From Burkholderiales bacterium (GTDB lineage Bacteria; Pseudomonadota; Gammaproteobacteria; Burkholderiales; Burkholderiaceae_C): a stretch of 8,494 bases of DNA. Position numbers and translations under genes: made by a program. The notes beneath the pieces are model-generated. The model made no database searches and was not told the origin of the DNA. It worked only from the letters and a program-made list of their open reading frames with translations. Shown here piece by piece: positions 1-7,639 of this stretch; within the stretch, counting starts at the first letter, position 1, and each line of letters opens with the position of its first letter. The stretch lies in NCBI GenBank assembly GCA_947448105.1, contig CANFNE010000102.1, positions 1 through 8,494 on the forward strand, read 5' to 3'.

Positions 1-55
1 GCTAAACCTGTTGGGAAACCAAGTCCCGCATGCCCACGCTTGGAAAAGCCGGAAC
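1..55. other. Short non-coding stretch downstream of the operon's last gene
   Basis: These 55 bases lie after the stop codon of the last ATPase gene and run to the window edge. I see only a weak 5-base inverted pair (CCAAG at 19-23, CTTGG at 39-43) with no following run of T on the transcribed (minus) strand. I therefore do not call a terminator. Whether the operon ends here or continues beyond the window cannot be decided. Confidence 0.4.
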
Positions 56-1095
56 TCAAACCCCCGGCAGTTGCAGCGGCGCCATCGCCCTGCCATCCAC
101 CAGCTCCACCCGCCGACACTGCACCCAGTGCCCCGGCGCAATCTCGCGCAGCGGCGGCAGCTCGGCGCTGCAGGTGGGTTCGGCCACCGGGCAGCGGCTG
201 GCAAAGCGGCAACCGGGCGGCGGGTTGATGGGGCTGGGTGGGTCGCCCACCAGTTTGATGCGCTGCGCCGCGCGTGCGCGCCCGCCGTGCACCGTGGGCA
301 CGGCCGACATCAGCGCCACGCTGTAGGGGTGCAGCGGCCGGGCAAAAAAGGCCTGGCGCGGGGCGCGTTCTACGATCTGGCCCAGGTACATCACCGCGAT
401 TTCGTCGCAAATGTGTTCCACCACCGCCATGTCGTGCGAGATGAACAAATAGGTCAGGCCACGCTCTTTTTGCAGGCGCACCAGCAGGTTCAAAATTTGC
501 GCGCGAATGGCAATGTCGAGCGCAGACACCGGCTCGTCGCACACCACCAGCTCGGGGTTGGTGGCCAGGGCGCGGGCAATGTTGATGCGCTGGCGCTGGC
601 CGCCCGAGAACTGGTGCGGAAAAAGCTGCTGCTGCTCGGGGCGCAGACCCACGGCGTGGAAGAGTTCGGCCACGCGGGCCTCGCGCTCTTGCGGCGTGCC
701 GACCTGCATCAGGTCCAGCGGCGCGCGCACCGCAGCGCCGGCCCGTTCGCGCGGGTTAAGCGACGAAAAAGGGTCTTGAAAAATGATCTGAAAACGCCGG
801 CGTGCCGCGCGCAGGGCCTCGCCTTCCAAAGTGCCCAGCGCCAGGTCGCCGAGTTGCACCTGGCCTGCGGTAATGGGCGCCAGGCGCATCACCGCCAGCG
901 CCGTGGTGGTCTTGCCCGAGCCGGACTCGCCCACCAGCGCCAGCGTGGTGCCGCGCGCAATAGAAAAACTCACGCCGTCCACGGCACGCACCACCTCGGG
1001 CGGCGCAAACCAGCCGGTCTTGGGCAGCGGGAAATGCACTTGCAGGTCGTTCACCTGCAGCAAGGGGGCGGCGGTCAGGGGTGCCTCGGGCGCGC

Positions 1096-1099
<4 letters not shown>
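56..1099 (-). CDS. ABC importer ATPase, DppF/OppF type
   Basis: This 347-residue protein is one of the two cytoplasmic nucleotide-binding subunits of a peptide/opine/nickel-class ABC importer; it would hydrolyse ATP to drive substrate entry. Visible motifs are Walker A GESGSGKTT (57-65), Q-loop FQDP (107-110), signature FSGGQ (164-168), Walker B ending CDEP (187-190, Glu189 catalytic) and the switch histidine in SHD (221-223). The C-terminal oligopeptide-transporter extension begins at HPYS (257) and carries Cys297, Cys303, Cys310 and Cys328, the four-cysteine pattern of this family. The ATG at 1099 is chosen because AAGGAG lies 7 bases upstream (1107-1112), the best ribosome site in the operon. 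It also overlaps the upstream gene's TGA as ATGA, and a longer upstream reading lacks family sequence. This is the last gene of the cluster in the window. The family is certain; the transported compound is unknown. Confidence 0.96.
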
Positions 1100-2108
<1,009 letters not shown>

Positions 2109-2109
<1 letters not shown>

Positions 2110-2969
2110 CAGCGTTCCCGCAGCTTGGGGTTGAGCGCGTCGTTCAGGCCGTCGCCAATCAGGCTGACCGCCAGCACCGTCACGAAGATGGCCGCGCCGG
2201 GAAAGGCCACCGCCCACCAGCAGCTCAGCACGTACTGGCGGCTCGCACCAATCATCAGGCCCCAGCTCATGCGGTTTTGGTCGCCCAGGCCTAAAAAGGA
2301 CAGGGCCGCCTCAAACAAAATCGCCGAGCCAATGGCCAGCGTGGCTGAGACGATGAGCGGCGGCAAGGCGTTGGGCAAAATCACTTTCCAGATGATGCGT
2401 GCGTGGCCCGCACCAATGGCGCGTTCGGCGCGCACAAATTCCAGGTTGCGGTATTTCATGAATTCGGCGCGCGTCAGGCGCGCGGTGCCGGTCCAGCTCA
2501 CCACCCCAATGGCCAGGGTGATGGTCAATAGCGTGGGCGAAAACAGGGTCACCACCACCATGGCAAACAAGAGCGCGGGCAGCACCTGAAAAAACTCGGT
2601 CACGCGCATCAGCACCGCGTCCACCCGGCCGCCGTAATAGCCGGCCATGGCGCCCAGCGTGATGCCAATGGCCACCGACAAAAACGCCGCCACCGCCCCC
2701 ACCAGCAAGGTGGCGCGCCCGCCGTAGACCAAGGTGGTGAGCACGTCGCGCCCCAGATAGTCGGTGCCCAACAAGGCGTCTTCAGAAAAAGGCGGCGTCA
2801 TGGGTGCGGCAGTTATCTCAAACGGGTCTGCCCCCATCAGCCACGGCCCGCCCAATGCCATCAGCAGCACGGCGCCCAGCATCAGCATGCCGGCAATGGC
2901 CGAGGGGTTGCGCGCAAACATGCGCAGCGCCTCACGCCACGGGCCTTGGGGCTGGTCGCTGGTTTTCAT
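2109..2969 (-). CDS. ABC importer permease, DppC/OppC type
   Basis: This 286-residue inner-membrane protein is one half of the transport channel. The N-terminus has the OppC pattern: a short cytoplasmic leader, a first membrane segment at about 24-45, then a periplasmic loop with the conserved GTDYLGRD (68-75). The core inner-membrane permease domain follows, with hydrophobic segments near 86-110, 126-160, 206-228 and 254-272. The ATPase-docking EAA loop lies at about 178-200 (FVRAERAIGAGHARIIWKVI). The C-terminus has the family's GDGLNDALNPK ending (272-282). The length is normal. The ATG overlaps the upstream permease's TGA by four bases (ATGA), and there is no obvious Shine-Dalgarno site of its own, which again points to coupled translation. 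Confidence 0.96.
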
Positions 2970-3940
2970 GCGGTTTTGATCCGGGGGTCAATCAGGCGGT
3001 AGCACAGGTCGGTGAGCTGGTTCATCACAATCACCACGATGGATGAGAACAGCAACACACCCAAAATGCTCGGGTAGTCGCGCCGCAGCACCGACTCATA
3101 GGCCAGGCGCCCCAGGCCGGGCCAGTTGAACACTGTCTCCACCACAATCGCCCCGGCCAGCACATTGCCAAACTGCAGGCCCAGCACGGTGACGACTGGC
3201 AGCACCGCGTTGCGCAGCGCGTGTTTGTAAAGCACCACGCGCTCGCTCAGGCCCTTGGCGCGCGCGGTGCGAATGTAGTCCGCGCCCAGCACATCGAGCA
3301 TGGCCGCGCGCGACAGGCGGCTGTATTGCGCAAGGTAAACCAGCCCCAAGGTGAGCGAGGGCAGCACCAGGTGGTGCAGCACATCAAGCACATCGGCAAA
3401 GCCCCGGCCGTCCGATTCAATGCCGCGCATGCCTGCGACTGGAAACACCGGAAAAACGCCGGCCAGCAAAATCACCAGCAGCATGCCCAGCCAAAACACG
3501 GGTGCTGCAAAGCCCACCAGCGACAGCACGTTGATGGTCTGCGACAGCCAGCCGTTGGGTTTGCGCGCGGACAAGACGCCCAGCGTGGTGCCGATCAAAA
3601 ACGCTGCCAGCACGGAGGTGAGCACCAAGGCCAGTGTGGCGGGCACACGCTCGGCAATCAGGCCTGAGACCGGCAGGTTGAAAAAATAGGAATAACCCAA
3701 GTCGCCATGCACCACCTTGCCCAGGTAAATGCCGAGCTGCACCGGAAGCGGCTGGTCCAGGCCGTACTGGGCGCGCAACTCGGCTTGTAGCTTCTCGTCC
3801 ATGCCGCCGCTGGCCCCGGCAATGGTTTCCACCGGGTCGCCGGGGGCGGCATGCACCAGCACAAAGTTAAGCACCACCACGGCCAGCACCAGGGCTAAGC
3901 CCTGTGCCAGTCGGGACGCGACAAGCTTTAGCGCATGCAT
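2966..3940 (-). CDS. ABC importer permease, DppB/OppB type
   Basis: This 324-residue inner-membrane protein is the other half of the channel, forming a heterodimer with the DppC-type permease. The OppB hallmarks are all visible: an N-terminal membrane segment (about 9-31) followed by the HAAPGDP motif (30-36), a periplasmic region with YGLDQPLPVQ (59-68), and GDLGYSY (79-85). After several membrane spans comes the EAA loop, DYIRTARAKGLSERVV (221-236), followed by KHALRNAVLPVV, then FNWPGLG (271-277) and a C-terminal DPR (318-320). Length and motif spacing are normal. It starts 20 bases after the binding-protein stop codon. That gap has no T-tract terminator, so read-through from the binding-protein gene is expected. 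Confidence 0.96.
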   Translation of the reverse strand: MHALKLVASRLAQGLALVLAVVVLNFVLVHAAPGDPVETIAGASGGMDEKLQAELRAQYGLDQPLPVQLGIYLGKVVHGDLGYSYFFNLPVSGLIAERVPATLALVLTSVLAAFLIGTTLGVLSARKPNGWLSQTINVLSLVGFAAPVFWLGMLLVILLAGVFPVFPVAGMRGIESDGRGFADVLDVLHHLVLPSLTLGLVYLAQYSRLSRAAMLDVLGADYIRTARAKGLSERVVLYKHALRNAVLPVVTVLGLQFGNVLAGAIVVETVFNWPGLGRLAYESVLRRDYPSILGVLLFSSIVVIVMNQLTDLCYRLIDPRIKTA

Positions 3941-3960
3941 CGGTGGCTAGCGCTGCGCAA

Positions 3961-5556
3961 TTACTTGAGGTAGACCTCGTCAAAAGGTGATGCCGGTCCC
4001 CAGATGGTGGTGGGCACATTCATCACTTTTTTGCTGCTGGCCGTGTGGTACGGCGTGTTGTTGATGAAGTGGATGGGAAGCTCGTCTGTCACGATCTTTT
4101 GGAAGGTGGCGTAGTAGGCGCGGCGCTTGGTCGGGTCGAGCAAGCTGCCCGCGGTGTTGAGCAACTCGTCCACCTTGGGGTTGTTGTAGGACTGGGTGTT
4201 GGTCCAGACAATGGGGCGGATGTTGGTGGACAAATAAGTGCGGTGTACGCCGATGATGGGGTCGCCCCAGTTGAACACCACGTCCATGGACAGGTCAAAG
4301 TCGTGCGTGGCCATGCGCTTGGCCCAGGACGGAAAGTCGGCCGAGGCCCGCACGTCCACCATCACGCCCACTTTTTTGAGCTGCGCGCGGATGTATTCGG
4401 CCACGTTCTTTTGCTGCTCGTCCTGGCCGGGCAGGTAGTCAATGGTCAGCTTGAAGCGTTCCCCATCGGCCCCGGCCTTGTAACCTGCGGCGTCGAGCAT
4501 CTCGGCGGCTTTTTTCAGGTCCAGCGGGTAGGTAATCAGGTCAGGAATGGCAAACGGGCTGCCCGCCACGATGGGGCCGTCAGCGGGTTGCGAAAAGCCG
4601 CCATGCAGCGCTTTGCTGACGAACTTTTTGTCGATGGTCATGGCAATGGCTTTGCGCACGTTCACATCGTTCAATGGCTTCTTGGCGGTGTTGAATGCCA
4701 GCCAGTTGATGGCGCCAATGCCGTCAAAGCCTTTGTTGGTCAGGTTGAGCGCCGGGTTGGCGGCCACGCGCTTGAGTTCGGTGGAGTTGGTGGCGTAGGG
4801 AATCATCTGAATCTCACCACGCTCCAGGCCCAGCAACAGGCTGTTGGAGTCGGGGTTGATGTTGACGATGATCTTGTCCAGGTAGGGCTTGCCGGCCAAA
4901 AAGAACTTGTCAAAGCGCTCCAGCACGATGCGCTGGCCGGCCTTGAACTCGGTCAGGCGAAACGGGCCCGAGCCCACCACGTCGGTGCTGTTGCGCGGGT
5001 GCAGCTTGAGGTCGGTGCCGTCGCCGTAAATGTGCTTGGGCAGGATCGGGCACAGCGCGGGCGACATGGCCAGCACAATCGCCGGGTGCGGCGTGCTCAT
5101 GCGGATGATGGCGGTGTGGGCGTCGGGTGTTTCCACCTTGTCCACCGGCCCCATCATGGTGGTGAACGGGTGGTTGGCCTTGATGGCCATGATGGAAAAC
5201 GCCACGTCGGCGGAGGTGACCGGCTTGCCGTCGTGGAACACCGCGTCTTTGCGCAGGTTCAGCGTGAGCGACTTGCCATCGGCGGCCAGCGACCATTTTT
5301 CGGCCAGGTAGGGTTGGGCGTTCCACTTGTCGTCAAAGCGCAGCGGGCTGGCAAAAATCTGGGTGCTGGGCACGGCCGTGGCGATGCCACTTTGCACCGC
5401 GCCGTTGACGTGGCGCAATGCCTGGGTCGAACCAATCACCAAGGTGCCGCCACGCGTGGGGGTGTCGGTGGCGGCCAGCGTGCCCATGGCGGGCATACCC
5501 GCCAACAGGGCCAAGGCCAGGGTCTTGCGGCGGGAGATGTTCAGAAGGTTCATCAT
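3961..5556 (-). CDS. Periplasmic solute-binding protein of the importer (SBP_bac_5 family)
   Basis: This 531-residue protein would capture the substrate in the periplasm and deliver it to the two permeases. Residues 1-29 form an export signal: basic n-region SRRK (8-11), hydrophobic stretch LALALLAG and likely cleavage after LAA near 29. The SRRKTL start loosely resembles a Tat motif, but Sec export is equally possible. The mature part starts RGGTLVIG (35-42). It continues with the family segments AEKWSLAADGKSLTLNLR (85-102), FHDGKPVTSADV (107-118) and the strongly diagnostic VGSGPFRLTEF (194-204). The C-terminal lobe has FNWGDP (428-433) where DppA-like proteins have a longer Gly/Asn/Asp motif, so the ligand is probably not a simple dipeptide. 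Two adjacent ATGs exist (5556 and 5553). An upstream in-frame ATG at 5589 is disfavoured because it would put eleven non-signal residues in front. No strong ribosome site is visible for any of the three. Confidence 0.93.
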   Translation of the reverse strand: MMNLLNISRRKTLALALLAGMPAMGTLAATDTPTRGGTLVIGSTQALRHVNGAVQSGIATAVPSTQIFASPLRFDDKWNAQPYLAEKWSLAADGKSLTLNLRKDAVFHDGKPVTSADVAFSIMAIKANHPFTTMMGPVDKVETPDAHTAIIRMSTPHPAIVLAMSPALCPILPKHIYGDGTDLKLHPRNSTDVVGSGPFRLTEFKAGQRIVLERFDKFFLAGKPYLDKIIVNINPDSNSLLLGLERGEIQMIPYATNSTELKRVAANPALNLTNKGFDGIGAINWLAFNTAKKPLNDVNVRKAIAMTIDKKFVSKALHGGFSQPADGPIVAGSPFAIPDLITYPLDLKKAAEMLDAAGYKAGADGERFKLTIDYLPGQDEQQKNVAEYIRAQLKKVGVMVDVRASADFPSWAKRMATHDFDLSMDVVFNWGDPIIGVHRTYLSTNIRPIVWTNTQSYNNPKVDELLNTAGSLLDPTKRRAYYATFQKIVTDELPIHFINNTPYHTASSKKVMNVPTTIWGPASPFDEVYLK

Positions 5557-5635
5557 GGTGCTTTGCTCAAAGTGGGACGGAAGCCGCATACTAACCACGA
5601 AAGCGAGCGGATTGCTAACGAAAGCTGCGCGGGTG
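5557..5635 (-). other. 79-base gap between oxidase and binding-protein genes
   Basis: This is the only sizeable gap inside the minus-strand cluster. It holds no coding sequence I can support and no terminator-like hairpin with a T run. It could carry a secondary promoter for the transporter genes, but I see no convincing -35/-10 pair. An imperfect direct repeat is listed separately. Confidence 0.5.
5591..5625. repeat. Imperfect direct repeat upstream of the binding-protein gene
   Basis: CTAACCACGAAAGC (5591-5604) is followed by CTAACGAAAGC (5615-5625). The second copy matches the first apart from a 3-base deletion. The copies start 24 bases apart and lie 35-70 bases upstream of the binding-protein start. 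This could be a regulator site or a chance duplication; nothing else supports a function. Confidence 0.3.
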
Positions 5636-7069
5636 TTACAGCTCGTCCTGCATCCAGTACCACTTGTACAAAAAGAACTGGCCAAAGCGGCGAAACGGCG
5701 CAAAGGCCTGCGAACGCACCACGTTAAACAGGTTGGGGTATTCCAGCGGCGAGTTATAGATCGGCAGCTCAAACACCGCGTCATTTCCGTCCTTGCCCGC
5801 CACGCGCTGCGCCAGGCGCTTGCCCGCCCAAGTAGAAAACGACACGCCGTTGCCGCCGTAGCCCAGTGCGTGCCACACGGTTTGCGCAGGGTCGGGCCGG
5901 GTGATGCGCGGCATCATGTCGTGGCTCACGTCCACCCAGCCCCACCAGGAGTGCTCGATGGCAATGCCTGCAAGCGGCGGAAACTTGCGCGCAATCGCAT
6001 CGGTCAGCAGCTTCAGATGCCCGGGGTCCTGCGCATCCGCCCCGCTGATCGAGCTGCGGCTGCCGAGCTGCAGCCGGTTGTCGGGCAAAAGGCGGTAGTA
6101 AAAGCGCAACGTGCGCGTGTCCGTCATGAAGACATGCGAGCGAAAGTTGCAGGCCGCCAGTTCGGCGGCGGTCAGCACCCGCGTGGTGACCGAGTTGGAC
6201 AGGATGGGCAAGATCTTGTTCTTGAGCAGCGGGTTGAGCGCTTGGCCCGTGTAGCCGCCGGTGCAAACCGCCACCCGCTTGGCGCGCACCACGCCGCCGG
6301 GGGTTTGCAGGTGGTGGATGCCCCCCACAGTGGTCCAGCCTTGCACCGGGCTGGCGGTGTGCACTTTCACGCCCAAGGCGCGCGCCTTGCGCATCAGGCC
6401 GAAGGTAAATTTGAGCGGGTGCACGCCCACGCCATCGGGCTCCCACATGGCCGCACGGGCGTCACGCTCGTCGCAATACTGTTCGCGCAACTCCTGGGCT
6501 GTGAGCATCTTGGCCTGGTAGCCAAAAATGTCGCGCCGCACCCGGGTTTGCTCTTCCAGGTAAGCCACTTTCTCTTTGCGGTGCGCCACGTACAAGTGGC
6601 CGCCGTCGATGGCGTCGCAGTCGATCTCGCGGGTGAGTGCCTTGAAGTTCTCAAAGCCGGTGCGGATCTCGGTGTCCAGCGCTTTGGCCGTGTCCATGCC
6701 CCAGCGCGCAATCCACTGCGAGCGCGTCAGGCGCCCGCTGGCGTTTTGGCCCTGGCCGCCGCTGCGGCTTGAGCAGCCCCAGGCGGTCTGGTTGGCCTCC
6801 AACACCACAGCGCTGATGCCGTGGTCTTGCGCCAGGTACAGCGCGGTAGACATGCCGGTCGAGCCGGAGCCGATCACCGCTACGTCCACGTCAAAGTCCT
6901 GCATGACTGGGCCGTCGTCCTCGGGCGGTGTGCCCGCGCTGGCCACCCAGTAGGTGGGCGCGTAGTCGCGGCCCGCGCCGGGGTTGGCTGCCACCAGCGG
7001 GTCGTATTGCGGGTCGTAGCGGGTGTCTTGGCGAATGTCGCCACCCTGGGTATGCACGGCGGTGGTCAT
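5636..7069 (-). CDS. FAD-dependent amine/amino-acid oxidase (DAO family, PuuB/OrdL-like)
   Basis: This 477-residue, probably cytoplasmic flavoenzyme should oxidise a C-N bond of an amine or amino acid, giving an imine that hydrolyses to aldehyde or keto acid plus amine or ammonia. The N-terminus has the PuuB-like lead-in YAPTYWVASAG (36-46), then the FAD-binding beta-alpha-beta fold VDVAVIGSGSTG (61-72) with Glu91 as the likely ribose-binding acid. The flavin-contacting segment WGCSSRSGGQ (97-106) follows. The catalytic-domain parts YRLLPDNRLQLGSR (325-338), WWGWVDVSHDMMPRI (375-389) and the closing FAD motif GYGGNGV (403-409) are typical of this subgroup. About 34 residues precede the PuuB-like region. 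The ATG at 7069 lies 14 bases after the upstream stop codon and has no clear ribosome site. The next gene encodes an importer component, so the enzyme probably acts on the imported compound. Gamma-glutamylputrescine oxidase is the best-known relative, but the exact substrate is not determinable; an N-methylamine or D-amino acid is also possible. Confidence 0.92.
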   Translation of the reverse strand: MTTAVHTQGGDIRQDTRYDPQYDPLVAANPGAGRDYAPTYWVASAGTPPEDDGPVMQDFDVDVAVIGSGSTGMSTALYLAQDHGISAVVLEANQTAWGCSSRSGGQGQNASGRLTRSQWIARWGMDTAKALDTEIRTGFENFKALTREIDCDAIDGGHLYVAHRKEKVAYLEEQTRVRRDIFGYQAKMLTAQELREQYCDERDARAAMWEPDGVGVHPLKFTFGLMRKARALGVKVHTASPVQGWTTVGGIHHLQTPGGVVRAKRVAVCTGGYTGQALNPLLKNKILPILSNSVTTRVLTAAELAACNFRSHVFMTDTRTLRFYYRLLPDNRLQLGSRSSISGADAQDPGHLKLLTDAIARKFPPLAGIAIEHSWWGWVDVSHDMMPRITRPDPAQTVWHALGYGGNGVSFSTWAGKRLAQRVAGKDGNDAVFELPIYNSPLEYPNLFNVVRSQAFAPFRRFGQFFLYKWYWMQDEL

Positions 7070-7083
7070 TGCGGTGTGCGGCT

Positions 7084-7473
7084 TTATTTGAGGGCGGGCA
7101 GGTTGGGGCGTGCTTTGCGAAACGCGTTTTTCACCGCAATCTTTCCGTCTTTGAAGGTGAAGATGTCCACGCCATCGGTCTCCACCCGTGTGCCGTCCGC
7201 GGCGGTGCCGCTAAAAGTCCACTGCGAGACGCCAAAGTCGCCCTGCACAAAATGCACGCCGTTGCTCCAGCGGGCATCGGGCAAGGCACCCCATGCACCG
7301 GCAAAGGCTTTGGCAACAGCCTCGCGGCCCACGTGGCGCGCGCCGCAGGCGTCGGGCCCGCCGGCGGTCATGAACACGCAGTCGTCGCTCATGAAAGACA
7401 TCAGGCCGTCCACGTCGTGGCGGTTCCAGGCGTCGCTAAAGGCGGCCAGGGTGGATTCGGTAACGGTGGTCAA
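7084..7473 (-). CDS. NTF2/SnoaL-like small protein, first gene of the operon
   Basis: This 129-residue protein has the pattern of the NTF2-like superfamily (SnoaL/DUF4440-type cone fold). It shows an N-terminal helix with FSDAWNRHDVDGLMSFM (12-28), then DDCVFMTAGG (30-39), GREAVAKAF (49-57) and the C-terminal strands WTFSGT (85-90) and GVDIFTFKDGKI (101-112). Members include small isomerases, hydrolases and stress-related proteins of unknown role, so no reaction is assigned. There is no early in-frame ATG. I chose the TTG at 7473 because GGAG lies 6 bases upstream (7480-7483). A TTG at 7500 would add nine residues (138 in total) but lacks a ribosome site and would fall almost at the predicted transcription start. 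The stop is TAA, 14 bases before the oxidase gene, so the two are probably co-transcribed. Its position suggests it helps handle the oxidase product or substrate, which is inference. Confidence 0.85.
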   Translation of the reverse strand: MTTVTESTLAAFSDAWNRHDVDGLMSFMSDDCVFMTAGGPDACGARHVGREAVAKAFAGAWGALPDARWSNGVHFVQGDFGVSQWTFSGTAADGTRVETDGVDIFTFKDGKIAVKNAFRKARPNLPALK

Positions 7474-7479
7474 GGAAGG

Positions 7480-7483
7480 CTCC
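7480..7483 (-). promoter_or_regulatory. Shine-Dalgarno GGAG selecting a TTG start
   Basis: On the minus strand GGAG is followed by six bases and then TTG at 7473. This supports the non-ATG start of the NTF2-like gene over the TTG at 7500, where no purine-rich site precedes the codon. Confidence 0.6.
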
Positions 7484-7507
7484 AGGTTGGTTGCAGACAA
7501 GCGCCAC

Positions 7508-7536
7508 AGAATAGGCCGCTTGGCTCTACAGGGCTA
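7508..7536 (-). promoter_or_regulatory. Candidate leftward promoter of the oxidase/transporter operon
   Basis: On the minus strand TATTCT (7513 down to 7508) is a plausible -10 box, placing transcription start near 7501 and a leader of about 28 bases before the TTG at 7473. No good -35 hexamer is present at the expected spacing (around 7531-7536), as is common for activator-dependent promoters. That position falls inside the inverted repeat at 7521-7542. The call rests on pattern only. Confidence 0.4.
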
Positions 7537-7542
7537 GAGCCA
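7521..7542. repeat. Perfect 8-base inverted repeat, candidate MocR operator
   Basis: TGGCTCTA (7521-7528) and TAGAGCCA (7535-7542) are exact reverse complements separated by six bases (CAGGGC). The repeat lies between divergent genes, covers the -35 zone of the candidate leftward promoter and has no T run, so a protein-binding site is more likely than a terminator. Related half-sites recur at 7590 and 7600. Confidence 0.55.
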
Positions 7543-7586
7543 GATGGGCAGATTCGGCCAAGCCAGCAGGAGGGCTGTGGCGGTCA

Positions 7587-7615
7587 CACTGGCTCTGTCT
7601 GGCCCTACGTATACT
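7587..7615 (+). promoter_or_regulatory. Candidate rightward promoter of the MocR gene
   Basis: TATACT (7610-7615) closely matches the sigma-70 -10 consensus. At 17-base spacing the -35 position (7587-7592, CACTGG) is a poor match. Transcription would begin near 7622, leaving a leader of roughly 18 bases before the ATG at 7640. That leader is C-rich and holds no Shine-Dalgarno site. Confidence 0.5.
7590..7607 (+). repeat. Tandem half-sites upstream of the regulator promoter
   Basis: TGGCTCTG (7590-7597) and TGGCCCTA (7600-7607) each differ at one base from TGGCTCTA of the inverted repeat. Their starts are 10 bases apart, about one helical turn, so both would face the same side of DNA. They sit directly upstream of the candidate rightward -10 box, where bound protein could block RNA polymerase (autoregulation). 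Confidence 0.5.
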
Positions 7616-7639
7616 GTTTTGGCACCCCACCCCACGCCC

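Noticed and set aside
19..43. CCAAG/CTTGG inverted pair considered as the operon terminator
   Set aside because: The stem is only five bases with a 15-base loop, and no T run follows in the direction of transcription.
3941..3960. Short GC-rich self-complementary stretch between binding-protein and permease genes
   Set aside because: It is only 20 bases with no T tract, too short for a convincing terminator or attenuator, so it is treated as an ordinary intra-operon spacer.
4045..5727. Plus-strand open frame of 560 codons opposite the binding-protein gene
   Set aside because: Its composition is a Gly/Val/His/Gln-rich shadow of the minus-strand gene, with no family motif. The minus strand encodes an unmistakable binding protein with signal peptide.
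5327..6772. Plus-strand open frame of 481 codons opposite the oxidase gene
   Set aside because: It spans the oxidase, the gap and part of the binding-protein gene, which is implausible for a real gene. No motif is present and the opposite strand carries full FAD-binding signatures.
7521..7542. Inverted repeat considered as an intrinsic terminator
   Set aside because: No T run follows on either strand, and the repeat lies upstream of both divergent genes, where a terminator would have no transcript to end.
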